Positions 30,217 through 39,722 are shown, counted from the stretch's first letter. The stretch: DNA of 64,000 nucleotides from an uncultured Prevotellaceae bacterium (GCA_902778535.1 CACYYG010000010.1:30297-94296); one strand, 5' to 3'. Program-made: numbers and translations. The notes: generated by a model from the letters alone, not told the origin.

Positions 30217-31836
30217 ATGGAAATGAGAAAAAACATCATATTGACAGCAGCAATGAGCTTGCTGCTGACATTGTCTGCGCTTGCGCAGCGCGAGAATGAA
30301 ATGTTGAGACTGAGGAAGCTGAACATGGCACGCACAGCCATTGAGGCCCTTTATGTAGACACCGTCAATGGCGACAAACTGGTAGAGGACGCCATACGCG
30401 GCATGCTGGAGAAACTTGATCCGCACTCCGCCTACAGTGACCCGAAGGAGACGAAGGAAATGAACGAGCCGCTGAACGGCAGCTTTGAGGGCATCGGCGT
30501 GCAGTTCAACATGGTTGACGACACGCTGCTCGTCATCCAGCCCGTGTCGAAAGGCCCGTCGGAGAAGGTGGGCATCATGGCCGGCGACCGCATTGTGGGG
30601 GTGGCCGACACCGCCATTGCCGGCGTGAAGATGTCGAAGGAGGAAATCATGCGGCGCCTGCGCGGTCCAAAGGGCACCGTGGCCAAACTGAAGGTGGTGC
30701 GTCGCGGCATCAGCGACACGCTGCGCTTCGACGTGGTGCGCGACAAGATTCCCGTCTTCTCCATCGACGCCACTTACATGCTGCGCCCCGGCATCGGCTA
30801 CATACGCATCGGCAGTTTCTCAGCCACAACCTATGAGGAATTAAAGAAGAGTCTGGACAAACTCAAGGAGCAAGGCATGAAAGACCTCGTACTCGACCTA
30901 CAGAGCAATGGCGGCGGCTATCTGCAGGCTGCCGTCGATGTAGCGGGTGAGTTCCTGCAACATGGCGACCTCATCGTCTATACCGACGGACGCTCCGTAC
31001 CACACCATGAGTACAAAGCAGGCAGCAACGGTGCCTTCCGCCAGACATCATTCACCGGCACCGACCCGCTGCAGGCTGCTGAGGGCCGCGTCGTCGTGCT
31101 CGTCGACCAGTTCTCTGCCTCGGCTGCCGAGATTGTCACCGGCGCCATACAAGACCAGGACCGCGGCATCGTCATTGGGCGCCGCACCTTCGGCAAGGGA
31201 CTGGTGCAGCGACCCATCGAACTGCCCGACGGCTCGATGATACGCCTCACCATCGCACACTACTACACACCCTCTGGACGATGCATACAGAAGCCTTACG
31301 AGAAAGGCAACAAGAAAAGCTACGACCTGGACATCGTGAACCGCCTGAAAAGCGGCGAGCTGACCAACGAGGACAGCATACACGTGGCCGACTCACTGCG
31401 CTTCGAGACACTGCGCCTGCATCGCACCGTCTACGGCGGCGGCGGTATCATGCCCGACTATTTCGTGGCTCAGGACACAGCCCACTACACACGCCTGCAC
31501 CGCGAGCTATCGGCCAAGGGCGTCATCATTCAGCAGAACCTGCACTACGTAGACGACCATCGCAAGCAGCTGCAGAAGAAATACGCCTCGTTCAGCGACT
31601 ACCAACAGCACTTCACCGTGCCGCAAGAACTGATTGACACCGTCATCAGCGAAGGCGAGAAGCTGGGCATCAAGGCCAAGGACGACGACGAGCTGCAAAA
31701 GACGCTGCCTACGCTTACGCTGCAGCTGAAAGCCCTCATCGCCCGCGACATTTGGGACATGAGCGAATACTTTGCCATTATGAACGAGGACAACGCCATC
31801 GTTCAAAAGGCCATACAATTACTGAATAAGGAATAA
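30217..31836 (+). CDS. S41 family C-terminal processing protease
   Basis: Periplasmic Ctp-type serine protease of 539 residues. After a signal peptide (KNIILTAAMSLLLTLSALAQ) come the N-terminal helical part, a PDZ domain (about 85-170, VSKGPSEKVGIMAGDRIVGV) and the catalytic core: Ser in VDQFSASAAEIV (about residue 303) and Lys in TFGKGLVQ, which form the Ser/Lys dyad. Such proteases trim or degrade envelope proteins by their C-termini. The outer-membrane barrel gene begins four bases after its stop, suggesting co-transcription. Confidence 0.93.
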   Translation: MEMRKNIILTAAMSLLLTLSALAQRENEMLRLRKLNMARTAIEALYVDTVNGDKLVEDAIRGMLEKLDPHSAYSDPKETKEMNEPLNGSFEGIGVQFNMVDDTLLVIQPVSKGPSEKVGIMAGDRIVGVADTAIAGVKMSKEEIMRRLRGPKGTVAKLKVVRRGISDTLRFDVVRDKIPVFSIDATYMLRPGIGYIRIGSFSATTYEELKKSLDKLKEQGMKDLVLDLQSNGGGYLQAAVDVAGEFLQHGDLIVYTDGRSVPHHEYKAGSNGAFRQTSFTGTDPLQAAEGRVVVLVDQFSASAAEIVTGAIQDQDRGIVIGRRTFGKGLVQRPIELPDGSMIRLTIAHYYTPSGRCIQKPYEKGNKKSYDLDIVNRLKSGELTNEDSIHVADSLRFETLRLHRTVYGGGGIMPDYFVAQDTAHYTRLHRELSAKGVIIQQNLHYVDDHRKQLQKKYASFSDYQQHFTVPQELIDTVISEGEKLGIKAKDDDELQKTLPTLTLQLKALIARDIWDMSEYFAIMNEDNAIVQKAIQLLNKE

Positions 31837-31840
31837 AAAG

Positions 31841-34294
31841 ATGAAAATCAGGAAACTATTGACGGCTGTCCTGCTCATGGCAGGCATCGCCACCAATGCC
31901 CAGACCACCGTGAAGGGCGTCGTCATCGACAAGACGCAGGGTGTGGGCGAGCCCTTTGCTACCGTGAGGGTGTTTAAGCAGGGCAACACCGACAAAGCCG
32001 AGGCCATGTTCCTTACCGACGTGGAGGGCAACTTCAGCCAGCAGGTCAGCGGCAAGGGAAAGTACGACGTCGTCGTCAGCAGCATTGGCAAGAACGAACT
32101 GAAGCAGACCGTGGAGCTGACAGGCAGCGGCGTCGTGGACATGGGCACGCTCTACCTCACCGAGAATCCCAACGAGTTGGAGGGCGTCACGGTGATAGCC
32201 CAGAAGCCGCTGGTGAAGATGGAAGTAGACAAAATGACCTACAACGTGAAGGAGGACGAGGACTCGAAGGTGTCTACCGTGCTCGACATGCTGCGCAAGG
32301 TGCCGATGGTAACCGTCGACGGCCAGGACAACATCAGCGTCAACGGCTCGTCGTCCTTCAAGGTCTATGTCGACGGCAAGCCCAACGTGATGTTCAGCAG
32401 CAACCCCTCCGTCATTTTCAAGAGCATGCCCGCAGCAGCGGTGAAGAGCATCGAGGTGGTGACCAACCCCGGCGCAAAGTATGATGCCGAGGGTGCCGGC
32501 GGCGTGCTCAACATCGTATTAGACAAGCAGGTGATGGGCAGCGAGAGCATGAACGGATACAACGGCACGCTGCGCGCCGAGGTGGGCAACACGGCATGGG
32601 GGGCTGGCGCCTTCCTCAGCGGACAGCAGGGAAAGCTCACCTACAGCACCAACATACTGTATCAGAACACTCATCCCGGCACCACGAAGGTGAACAGCCT
32701 CATGGAGCAGAAACTCTATAGCCAGACCTCCGAGAGCCGCACCAAGACACGCATCCCCTTCACCATGGGAAGCCTCGCCCTGAGCTACGAGCTGGACTCG
32801 ATGAGCAGCGTCAGCTTCTCGGCCGACATCACCAGCATGAGCATGAAGAATACCGGACGCACGGAGACGGACCTGGGAACACCCTACGGCTCAGCCCCCG
32901 GACAGCAGTACGGCAGCAATCTCTACATGAAGAGCGGCAACACCAGCTTCAGCGGCAGTCTCGACTACCAGCGCTTCTTCAACAAGGAGCGCACCAGCTG
33001 GGTGGCTGTCATCTATCAGCTGTCCTACGACCCCACACACAGCGAGACTCGCAACGACTTCGATGCCGTGAGCGGTATGCCCTTCGACATCACTGACCGC
33101 TACTCCGACAACCACGAGAAGACGACACAGCACACGCTGCAGGTCGACTACACCACGCCCTTCGGCACCAGCAACACCCTGAACTTGGGTGCCAAGCTGA
33201 TGATGCGCAGGGCTACCAGCGAAGCAGAATACTATCTGGCCGGCGTCTACAACCGCGACATGAGCATGGACTATGAGCACAGCAATAACATCGGCGCCCT
33301 CTATGCCGAGTATGAAGGCAAGTGGGGCATGCTGGGAGCCAAGGCAGGTATGCGCTATGAGCGCACGTGGCAGGACATAAAGTATCACTTGGGCAACGGA
33401 CAGGACTTCAAGAACGACTACGGCACACTGGTGCCATCGGCCAGCCTCAGCTACACGCTGGCTCCGACGAGCAACATCGGTATGACCTACAACATGCGTA
33501 TCTCGCGCCCAGGCATCAGCTATCTGAATCCCTACGTCGACCGCTCCACGCCGACGGCACTCACCTACGGCAACAGCAACCTCGATGTGGAGAAGACGCA
33601 CAACATAGCATTGGTGTTCAACGCTTTCAGCCAGAAGATTATGGTCAACCTGAACCTGAGCCACAATTTCACTGACAACGGCATCGAGCAGTACAGCTTC
33701 GACGACGGCACCTATCTCAACACCACCTACGGCAACATTGTAAAACGTCACCTCACGGGCCTCAACGGCTACGTCAACTGGCTGATGTTCAAGAACACAC
33801 GCCTGTTCGTCAATGGCGGCGTGAGCTATGTTGACCTCCGCTCCGACAAGCTGGACGCACGCAACAACGGCTGGCAGGCCAACTTCATCGGCGGTCTGCA
33901 GCAGACCCTGCCCTGGAAGTTCAAGCTTAGTGCCTACTTCATCAGTCAGTCGAAGTCCTACACCCTGCAGGGATGGAGCGGCGGCGTCAATCTGCTCATC
34001 GGTTCGCTGACGAGAGATTTCTTCGGCGACAGACTTACATTAGGCGTTCAGGGCTTGACGGGCCTCAGCGATGGCGGTTGCCTGAAGATGGAGACGATGA
34101 GCCGCGGCAAAGACTTCGTCAACCACATGAACATCCGCGTGCCCATCTATCGTATCAGCTTCACCGCCACCTATGCCTTCGGCAATACGAAGAAGAACTT
34201 CCAGCAGATGCGGCGTACCAGCGTGGAGGACGACTTCATTGAGCAGAAGTCGCAAGGCGAAGTGATTCAGAGCGCTGGAAATATAGGCAATTGA
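31841..34294 (+). CDS. Outer-membrane beta-barrel protein, TonB-receptor-like
   Basis: Outer-membrane protein of 817 residues. Signal peptide RKLLTAVLLMAGIATNAQ is followed by a carboxypeptidase-regulatory-like domain (about 20-110, TTVKGVVIDKTQGVGEPFATV), a plug-like domain (about 115-230, VSTVLDMLRKVPMVTVDG...SIEVVTNPGAKYDAEGAGG) and a barrel rich in alternating aromatic strands. It belongs to the 'outer membrane beta-barrel family' related to TonB-dependent receptors. No SusD partner is adjacent, so transport of an oligosaccharide is not indicated; the ligand is unknown. Confidence 0.85.
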   Translation: MKIRKLLTAVLLMAGIATNAQTTVKGVVIDKTQGVGEPFATVRVFKQGNTDKAEAMFLTDVEGNFSQQVSGKGKYDVVVSSIGKNELKQTVELTGSGVVDMGTLYLTENPNELEGVTVIAQKPLVKMEVDKMTYNVKEDEDSKVSTVLDMLRKVPMVTVDGQDNISVNGSSSFKVYVDGKPNVMFSSNPSVIFKSMPAAAVKSIEVVTNPGAKYDAEGAGGVLNIVLDKQVMGSESMNGYNGTLRAEVGNTAWGAGAFLSGQQGKLTYSTNILYQNTHPGTTKVNSLMEQKLYSQTSESRTKTRIPFTMGSLALSYELDSMSSVSFSADITSMSMKNTGRTETDLGTPYGSAPGQQYGSNLYMKSGNTSFSGSLDYQRFFNKERTSWVAVIYQLSYDPTHSETRNDFDAVSGMPFDITDRYSDNHEKTTQHTLQVDYTTPFGTSNTLNLGAKLMMRRATSEAEYYLAGVYNRDMSMDYEHSNNIGALYAEYEGKWGMLGAKAGMRYERTWQDIKYHLGNGQDFKNDYGTLVPSASLSYTLAPTSNIGMTYNMRISRPGISYLNPYVDRSTPTALTYGNSNLDVEKTHNIALVFNAFSQKIMVNLNLSHNFTDNGIEQYSFDDGTYLNTTYGNIVKRHLTGLNGYVNWLMFKNTRLFVNGGVSYVDLRSDKLDARNNGWQANFIGGLQQTLPWKFKLSAYFISQSKSYTLQGWSGGVNLLIGSLTRDFFGDRLTLGVQGLTGLSDGGCLKMETMSRGKDFVNHMNIRVPIYRISFTATYAFGNTKKNFQQMRRTSVEDDFIEQKSQGEVIQSAGNIGN

Positions 34295-34356
34295 AAACAT
34301 TTCGCTATCACGTCGAAACGAAATAAAGTCATAACGACAAAAAACGACAAAAAGCC

Positions 34357-35472
34357 ATGACCTTTAACGAAGTGATAGGCCAGGATGAGTGCAAGGAGCG
34401 CTTGCTGCAGATGGTCAGTGAAGACCGCCTGCCTCACGCCATCATGCTGTGCGGCCCTGCCGGCATCGGCAAGCTGGCGCTGGCCACCGCCTTCGGATGC
34501 CAACTGCTCAGCCAAGGAGGAACAGCAGGGGCTGCCATGCTTCGCAATCTGGCCCACCCCGACCTGCATTTCACCTACCCCACCATCAAGCTGACGTCGA
34601 TGGGCAGTGACCACAAGCCCGTCAGCGACGACTTCGCACGCGAGTGGCATAGCCTCATCACCACGCAGGGACTGTACTTCTCGATGGACCAGTGGCTGGC
34701 TGCCATCGGTGCCGAGAACCAGCAGGCTATCATCACCGCCGGCGAGAGCGACGACCTGGTGCGAAAACTCAGCCTGAAGTCGAGTCAGGGCGGCTACAAG
34801 GTCAGCATCATCTGGCTGCCTGAGCGTATGAATCAGGAGTGTGCCAACAAACTGCTGAAACTCATCGAGGAACCGCCACGCCAAACCGTCTTCCTCATGG
34901 TCTGTGAGGAGCCCGACCTACTGTTGGAGACCATCCGCAGCCGCGTGCAGCGCATTGACGTGAAACGCTTGCCTGCCAGCGTCATCGAACAGGAACTAGT
35001 GGCACGGCGTGGCATCGACCCAGTGCAGGCACAGCGCATTGCAAGGCTGGCAGGCGGATCGTGGCTGCGCGCCTTGCAGGAGTTGCAGGCAGGCACGGAG
35101 AACGAGCAGTTCCTCGACCTCTTCATCCTGCTGATGCGCCAGGCCTACAAACGCGACGTGAAGGGCATGAAGGCATGGGCCGACAACATGACCGCCTTCG
35201 GACGTGAAAAGCAGAAGCGCTTCCTCAGCTATTTCCTGCACATGATGAGGGAAAGCTTCATGTACAACTTCAAGCGGCCCGAACTTTCCTATATGACGCA
35301 ACAGGAGGAGGACTTCGCCCGCAACTTCGCCCGCTTCATCAACGAGGACAACATTCTCGCCATCAACGACCTCATCAACCGCGCCATACGCGACATCGGC
35401 CAGAATGCCAATGCCAAGATTGTATTCTTCGACTTAGCACTGCAGATGACTGTCTTACTGATTCAACGATAG
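34357..35472 (+). CDS. holB: DNA polymerase III clamp-loader subunit delta'
   Basis: Clamp-loader ATPase-fold subunit, 371 residues. It opens with the delta' N-terminus TFNEVIGQDECKERLLQMV and a P-loop-like CGPAGIGKLALA. The middle has KVSIIWLPERMNQECANKLLKLIEEPP, a block typical of delta'/DnaX proteins, and the SRC-like position reads IRSRVQRI. In related genomes holB precedes ricT and gldH; here a DUF3857 gene sits between holB and ricT. Confidence 0.9.
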   Translation: MTFNEVIGQDECKERLLQMVSEDRLPHAIMLCGPAGIGKLALATAFGCQLLSQGGTAGAAMLRNLAHPDLHFTYPTIKLTSMGSDHKPVSDDFAREWHSLITTQGLYFSMDQWLAAIGAENQQAIITAGESDDLVRKLSLKSSQGGYKVSIIWLPERMNQECANKLLKLIEEPPRQTVFLMVCEEPDLLLETIRSRVQRIDVKRLPASVIEQELVARRGIDPVQAQRIARLAGGSWLRALQELQAGTENEQFLDLFILLMRQAYKRDVKGMKAWADNMTAFGREKQKRFLSYFLHMMRESFMYNFKRPELSYMTQQEEDFARNFARFINEDNILAINDLINRAIRDIGQNANAKIVFFDLALQMTVLLIQR

Positions 35473-35509
35473 CAAAGCACTTACTACAAAAATAAACATC
35501 AGAAAAAAA

Positions 35510-36439
35510 ATGAAAAATTCTTTTAGGAAATTATTTTTACTGGCAGCAATTTCTGCTTGCGCAAGTATAGTGAATGCACAACTGCCTAATGAGAAGTTCG
35601 GCAAGCCGTCGAGTATGGAATGGGATTTCGTCGGATGGGGCGATGCTACTGATGCAGAGGCTATCATCCTGTGCAAAACGATGAACGTAACCTATCAGCT
35701 TTCTGATCAGATGTTCAACAACAACATTTCCGACTCTGACCTCAGCACAAACAATTTGATGGATTATGGCAAAAACGAAATCGACGACAGCAGTATTCTG
35801 GTGAAATATGAGGTCAGGCTCCGCACCAAGATCCTGAAGCCAGACGGTGCCAAACATGCCAATATCGACATTACTTATTTCAGTAACGAAGACGGTACGA
35901 AAATCATTTCTGACGAAGTGTCGGATATGAAGATCAGGGTTTTCACTAAGAACGAGAAGGGTAAGGTGGAGAAAAGAAATGTCAACACCGCCTCGTTTGC
36001 CGAAGAACGCGTTGATGACAACTACAAGGTCATTCACGTGGTTGTGCCCGATGTTGAGGCTGGCAGCATCATTGAATACCAATATAACATCACGAGTCCC
36101 CGCCCTGTTTTCCTCTACGACTGGGTCTTTCAGGAGTCTGTCCCGACAGTGCATACGAAATGCGACATAGAGATTCCTGCTTTCTTGCAGTTCAACATGA
36201 ACGTTCCCATCAACAAGCTCATCAAGTCAAGCGTAGAGGCTGGTCGCCTGACTTACGACGCCAACAGGCCTGACTTGAAGAAGGGTAAGACTTGCGTCAC
36301 CAACCACTATAAAATCGTTGGCGACTACATTCGTCCTGAAGACGAGGAGATTGCCAACTTTACCAGCCGTATCACCACGCCTAATGTCACCCTTCCTGCG
36401 TATTTACCGGAAGGCAGTACGCATCTGAAGATTAAATAG
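35510..36439 (+). CDS. Secreted DUF3857 protein, short form
   Basis: 309-residue secreted protein (signal peptide KLFLLAAISACASIVNAQ). The region about 75-230 matches DUF3857 (VKYEVRLRTKILKPDGAKHANIDI, VVVPDVEAGSIIEYQYNI, LYDWVFQESVPTVHTKCDIEIP). DUF3857 proteins are usually twice as long and carry a transglutaminase-like domain after this part; here the protein stops after PEGSTHLKIK. The gene is visibly richer in A+T than holB and ricT on either side, and it breaks a common holB-ricT-gldH order. Acquisition or degeneration of a longer gene are both possible. Confidence 0.7.
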   Translation: MKNSFRKLFLLAAISACASIVNAQLPNEKFGKPSSMEWDFVGWGDATDAEAIILCKTMNVTYQLSDQMFNNNISDSDLSTNNLMDYGKNEIDDSSILVKYEVRLRTKILKPDGAKHANIDITYFSNEDGTKIISDEVSDMKIRVFTKNEKGKVEKRNVNTASFAEERVDDNYKVIHVVVPDVEAGSIIEYQYNITSPRPVFLYDWVFQESVPTVHTKCDIEIPAFLQFNMNVPINKLIKSSVEAGRLTYDANRPDLKKGKTCVTNHYKIVGDYIRPEDEEIANFTSRITTPNVTLPAYLPEGSTHLKIK

Positions 36440-36455
36440 ATATTTTGTAACCACA

Positions 36456-37658
36456 ATGGAAAAAAAGAAAGAATACCCCATACGAACCGGCTGTGACCGC
36501 GGACTCTGCGCTGCTGCCGTGGGCCGTCAGGACCGTCAGCTGAACACTTACGACTGGCTGGCCGACGTGCCTGGTAACGCCGAAAGCACCGACCTCGTGG
36601 AGGTGCAGTTCAAGCACACCCGCAAGGGCTACTACCACAACATCAACAACCTGCCGCTGAAAAAGGGCGACATCGTGGCCGTCGAGGCCAGCCCAGGCCA
36701 CGACATCGGCGTCGTCACGCTGACGGGCCGTCTGGTGTACCTTCAGATTAAGAAAGCCAACCTGAAGAGTGCCGACGACATCAAGCGCATCTACCGTTTG
36801 GCACGCCAGAGCGACATGGACAAGTTCCGCGAGGCCAAGGCGCTTGAGCATGAGACGATGATTGAGAGCCGCGAGATTGCCAAAGGACTGGGCCTGAACA
36901 TGAAAATCGGCGACGTGGAGTATCAGGGCGACGGACAGAAGGCCATCTTCTACTACATCGCTGATGAGCGCGTGGACTTCCGCCAGCTCATCAAGGACCT
37001 AGCCGCCACTTTCCATGTGCGCATCGAGATGAAGCAGATTGGAGCACGCCAGGAGGCTGGGCGCATCGGAGGCACCGGCCCTTGCGGACGCGAACTGTGC
37101 TGCGCCACATGGATGAAGAACTTTGTAAGTGTCAGCACGAGTGCAGCCCGCTTCCAAGACATCTCGCTCAATCCGCAGAAACTGGCTGGCATGTGCGCCA
37201 AGCTGAAGTGCTGCCTCAACTACGAGGTAGACGACTACATCGAGCACGGCCGACAGCTACCCAGCCGTGAGGTAGTGCTACAGACGCAGGATGCCGACTA
37301 CTTCTACTTCAAGAGCGACATCCTGACCGGTCTCGTCACCTACAGCACCGACAAGCGCATAGCCGCCAACTTGGAGACCATCACGGGCGAGCGTGCAAAG
37401 GAAATCATTGAAATGAACCGCCACGGCGAGAAGCCCATTGACCTGCAGCCCGAAGACCAGCGCCGCGAACCCGAGCCGTCGTCCGACCTGTTGGCAGGCG
37501 ACAGCATCACACGCTTCGACAAGGCAAAGAAGAAGAAAAAGAAGAAGAGAAAAGAAGATAGAGGAGAGAAGAAAGAAGAGAAAGGCGAGAGGAAAGAGGA
37601 AAGAAAAGATGAGTCTCAAAAGGACAAGCCCCACGAGCAGGAACAACCAAAGCAGTAG
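36456..37658 (+). CDS. ricT: RicT/PSP1-domain protein with charged tail
   Basis: PSP1 C-terminal domain protein of 400 residues. RicT-like proteins form an Fe-S-containing complex that in Bacillus affects RNase Y-dependent RNA processing. The conserved cysteines are visible in GTGPCGRELCC (about 210) and KLKCCLNYE (about 250). From about residue 345 the tail is almost entirely Lys, Glu and Arg (KKKKKKKKRKEDRG and onward). The last 50 bases overlap the start of gldH in another frame. The role in Bacteroidota is less well defined. Confidence 0.85.
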   Translation: MEKKKEYPIRTGCDRGLCAAAVGRQDRQLNTYDWLADVPGNAESTDLVEVQFKHTRKGYYHNINNLPLKKGDIVAVEASPGHDIGVVTLTGRLVYLQIKKANLKSADDIKRIYRLARQSDMDKFREAKALEHETMIESREIAKGLGLNMKIGDVEYQGDGQKAIFYYIADERVDFRQLIKDLAATFHVRIEMKQIGARQEAGRIGGTGPCGRELCCATWMKNFVSVSTSAARFQDISLNPQKLAGMCAKLKCCLNYEVDDYIEHGRQLPSREVVLQTQDADYFYFKSDILTGLVTYSTDKRIAANLETITGERAKEIIEMNRHGEKPIDLQPEDQRREPEPSSDLLAGDSITRFDKAKKKKKKKRKEDRGEKKEEKGERKEERKDESQKDKPHEQEQPKQ

Positions 37659-38115
37659 CCTCAGCAAAGCCCTTTTCCTACTGGCAGCAATGGCACTGGC
37701 TGTTGCTTCCTGCGGCAGGCTGCCTGTGTACAGCCATTATGAGCATATCAGCAGCGACGGCTGGCGACGCGACGACACTGTTTCCTTCACCACCACCGTT
37801 AGCGACAGCGCCAACTATCACCTGACTTTGGGCCTGCGTGCCACCAATGCCTATCCCTACACGCAGCTCAAAGTCAATGTTGACATTGCTTCACCCCTCA
37901 CGCCTCGCGCCTCGCACTCCACGCCTTTTATTATTAACATCACCAACCCCGAAGGCGAAATGCAGGGGCGAGGCAGCACCTTACGCCAATATACTGTGCC
38001 GTTGGGCGACATTGTACTCAGCCGCAACGACACACTCACCCTTAGCATCCACCATGCCATGAGCCGCTTTTCGCTTCCTGGCATAGCCGACATCGGTTTA
38101 ACTGTGGAACAATAG
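37609..38115 (+). CDS. gldH: Gliding motility lipoprotein GldH
   Basis: GldH is an inner-envelope lipoprotein linked to gliding and type IX secretion in Bacteroidota, and its homologues persist in non-gliding Prevotella. The 168-residue protein has a lipobox ending at LAVASC (about residue 36), then YEHISSDGWRRDDTVSF, ATNAYPYTQL and GRGSTLRQYTVPLGDIVLS, all family-like. The start at 37609 lies 50 bases inside ricT. Residues 95-104 (SPLTPRASHS) come from a heptamer repeat (37894-37921). Confidence 0.82.
   Translation: MSLKRTSPTSRNNQSSSLSKALFLLAAMALAVASCGRLPVYSHYEHISSDGWRRDDTVSFTTTVSDSANYHLTLGLRATNAYPYTQLKVNVDIASPLTPRASHSTPFIINITNPEGEMQGRGSTLRQYTVPLGDIVLSRNDTLTLSIHHAMSRFSLPGIADIGLTVEQ
37894..37921. 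repeat. Heptamer repeat inside gldH
   Basis: Units CCCCTCA, CGCCTCG, CGCCTCG and CACTCCA are in 7-base phase, followed by CGCC. They encode part of a surface loop between IAS and TPFIINI. Confidence 0.7.
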
Positions 38116-38131
38116 CTGAGCGACAGAATCA

Positions 38132-39349
38132 TCAACGCGATTTCAGCAGGCGGTCTACGGCACGATCGAGCGATACCGTAGGCTCGATGATGTTGTAGTC
38201 CTGCCAGAAGGTGGAATCGCGGAAAAACTCTACTTTGTCATAGAAAGCATCGCGCTGGTCGAACGACTCGCGTCCGCTGATGGGCTGTGCCTCCTCTGCG
38301 TCGTGGCTGGTGACGGCCATCTCGCAGCAGGCCGTGAACGATGTGGCGAAGAGCCGACGGCGCCAGTCGCAATTGAAGCGGAATGTGGTACGCACATAAC
38401 TCATGCGAGTGACGTCGCCATCCGTCCTGTAGTCGATGAGCAGCAACAGCTCCTTGGGCCGGAAGCGCACGCCCCACGGCTTCTTCACCAGCATCATCTG
38501 CGTGGCTTTCTGGCGGTCGCTCATGTCAAGGCTCAGTTCTATGCGGGTGAAAGCCAGCGTCTCTTGGTCGATGTACAGTTTGCCATAGTAGAGGGCATAA
38601 GGCATCACGCAGCGGGGCTTGATGCTCACCACATACTGGCTGCGGTCGGAAATAGTGGTAGAAGGCTCCATCGTCATGTCATAGCAATCGAGGTCATCTT
38701 TGTTCAACAGCACGTCGCGGACCTTCACCACGTCGAGCTGCACTGGCAATACCGGACCGCCCGTCACTTTTACGCTCAGCGTGTCGTTCCGCCGGGGGCT
38801 GAGCAGGCGACGACCCTTGCGAATAGCCACACGGTCGCGCCCCGAGACGTTCTTGTACGATGTCTTGTACATATCGACAACACCTTCCGACACCATGATA
38901 TAACGCTGACGCTTCATCACCGTCTCACGGTAGAAGCAGTGGAACAGCTCGGGCCGCTGGCCATAGTTCTGCGGAATCTTCCTGACGGCCTCATCCACCA
39001 GTTCACGAGCGTCTATAGCAACCACCAGCACCTCACCCAGTTGTATCTCGGCAGGTTGCAGGCGTATTCGGAGTCCGTCCTCCACCTTCAGCCTTTCACC
39101 TTCCACCTTAACAGAACGATAGCCTACATGCGACACCACGATGCTGCTCATCGGTGTGTCGCTCTTCAGCAGGAAATAACCGTCGTCATTTGTCACCACG
39201 GTCTGTCCGCCGCCACTGACGCTGACGCCGGCCAGCGTCTGCCCCGTGACACCGCTCACCACCGTTCCTCCCACCGTGGTGCGCTGCTGCGGCCACGCAT
39301 CCAGACTGAGCAGTGCCGTCAGCAAAACAAGTAAAAGCAGTCTATTCAT
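38132..39349 (-). CDS. Secreted carboxypeptidase-regulatory-like domain protein
   Basis: 405-residue secreted or outer-membrane protein. I start at 39349 because it opens the signal peptide NRLLLLVLLTALLSLDAWPQ. Residues about 20-100 form a carboxypeptidase-regulatory-like domain (TTVGGTVVSGVTGQTLAGVSV, VVSHVGYRSV). The remainder resembles the periplasmic part of DUF5686-type proteins (ELFHCFYRETVMKRQRYIMVSEGVVDMYKTSY) without the long barrel seen in the 890-residue protein at 49957. Residues 84-93 (VEGERLKVED) come from a heptamer repeat. It is convergent with gldH and has a strong promoter about 270 bases upstream. Confidence 0.7.
   Translation of the reverse strand: MNRLLLLVLLTALLSLDAWPQQRTTVGGTVVSGVTGQTLAGVSVSGGGQTVVTNDDGYFLLKSDTPMSSIVVSHVGYRSVKVEGERLKVEDGLRIRLQPAEIQLGEVLVVAIDARELVDEAVRKIPQNYGQRPELFHCFYRETVMKRQRYIMVSEGVVDMYKTSYKNVSGRDRVAIRKGRRLLSPRRNDTLSVKVTGGPVLPVQLDVVKVRDVLLNKDDLDCYDMTMEPSTTISDRSQYVVSIKPRCVMPYALYYGKLYIDQETLAFTRIELSLDMSDRQKATQMMLVKKPWGVRFRPKELLLLIDYRTDGDVTRMSYVRTTFRFNCDWRRRLFATSFTACCEMAVTSHDAEEAQPISGRESFDQRDAFYDKVEFFRDSTFWQDYNIIEPTVSLDRAVDRLLKSR
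39082..39109. repeat. Heptamer repeat inside the secreted protein gene
   Basis: Plus-strand units CCACCTT, CAGCCTT, TCACCTT and CCACCTT are in 7-base phase. On the coding strand they read AAGGTGG-type units that encode VEGERLKVE. Confidence 0.75.
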
Positions 39350-39432
39350 GTCGGTCTTAGTTTTTTGTCTTAGCGATGAGCGCAATCACGCCGCCATGCG
39401 GTCTGAAAACGTGAAGATGACATTTCCGTTTC

Positions 39433-39504
39433 GTACACACCGTGTGTACTAAAAATACACACCGTGTGTACTAAACGTACACACCGTGTGTACGAAATGT
39501 GTAC
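39433..39504. repeat. 22-bp-period palindrome array, GTACACAC family, locus 1
   Basis: GTACACACCGTGTGTAC at 39433, ATACACACCGTGTGTAC at 39455 and GTACACACCGTGTGTAC at 39477, exactly 22 bp apart and joined by TAAAA or TAAAC. A half-site TGTGTAC follows at 39498. Arms are 8 bp around a single C. The same family occurs at 57739-57810. Confidence 0.92.
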
Positions 39505-39620
39505 TTGACGTTTTTGAAACTGCACGTTTTCCTGGATTCAAGCACGCGTATTGCGGTATTCTTGCGCATCACCTTTTTATTTTGTGTCAGTAGCATGCAC
39601 GGCACATGCCGTCCTGTCTG

Positions 39621-39652
39621 CAAAGATAAACATTAAAGTGCATACCACCAAA
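39621..39652 (-). promoter_or_regulatory. Promoter of the 38132-39349 gene
   Basis: On the minus strand: TTTG (39652-39649), 20 bp, TATCTTTG (39628-39621), a full match to the Bacteroidota consensus. Transcription would begin near 39614, giving a leader of about 265 bases that includes the palindrome array. Confidence 0.75.
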
Positions 39653-39714
39653 GAATTCTGAACAAAAAGTTCGACTTTTTTCTGCCAAGAAGCAAAGTTT
39701 ATGAAAATAATGAT

Positions 39715-39722
39715 TACCTTTG
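39715..39722 (+). promoter_or_regulatory. -7 promoter element of the PH-domain gene
   Basis: TACCTTTG followed by CAC matches TAnnTTTG. The position shows that the coding start is the later ATG at 39758, not an earlier in-frame codon. The predicted leader is about 30 bases. Confidence 0.7.
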
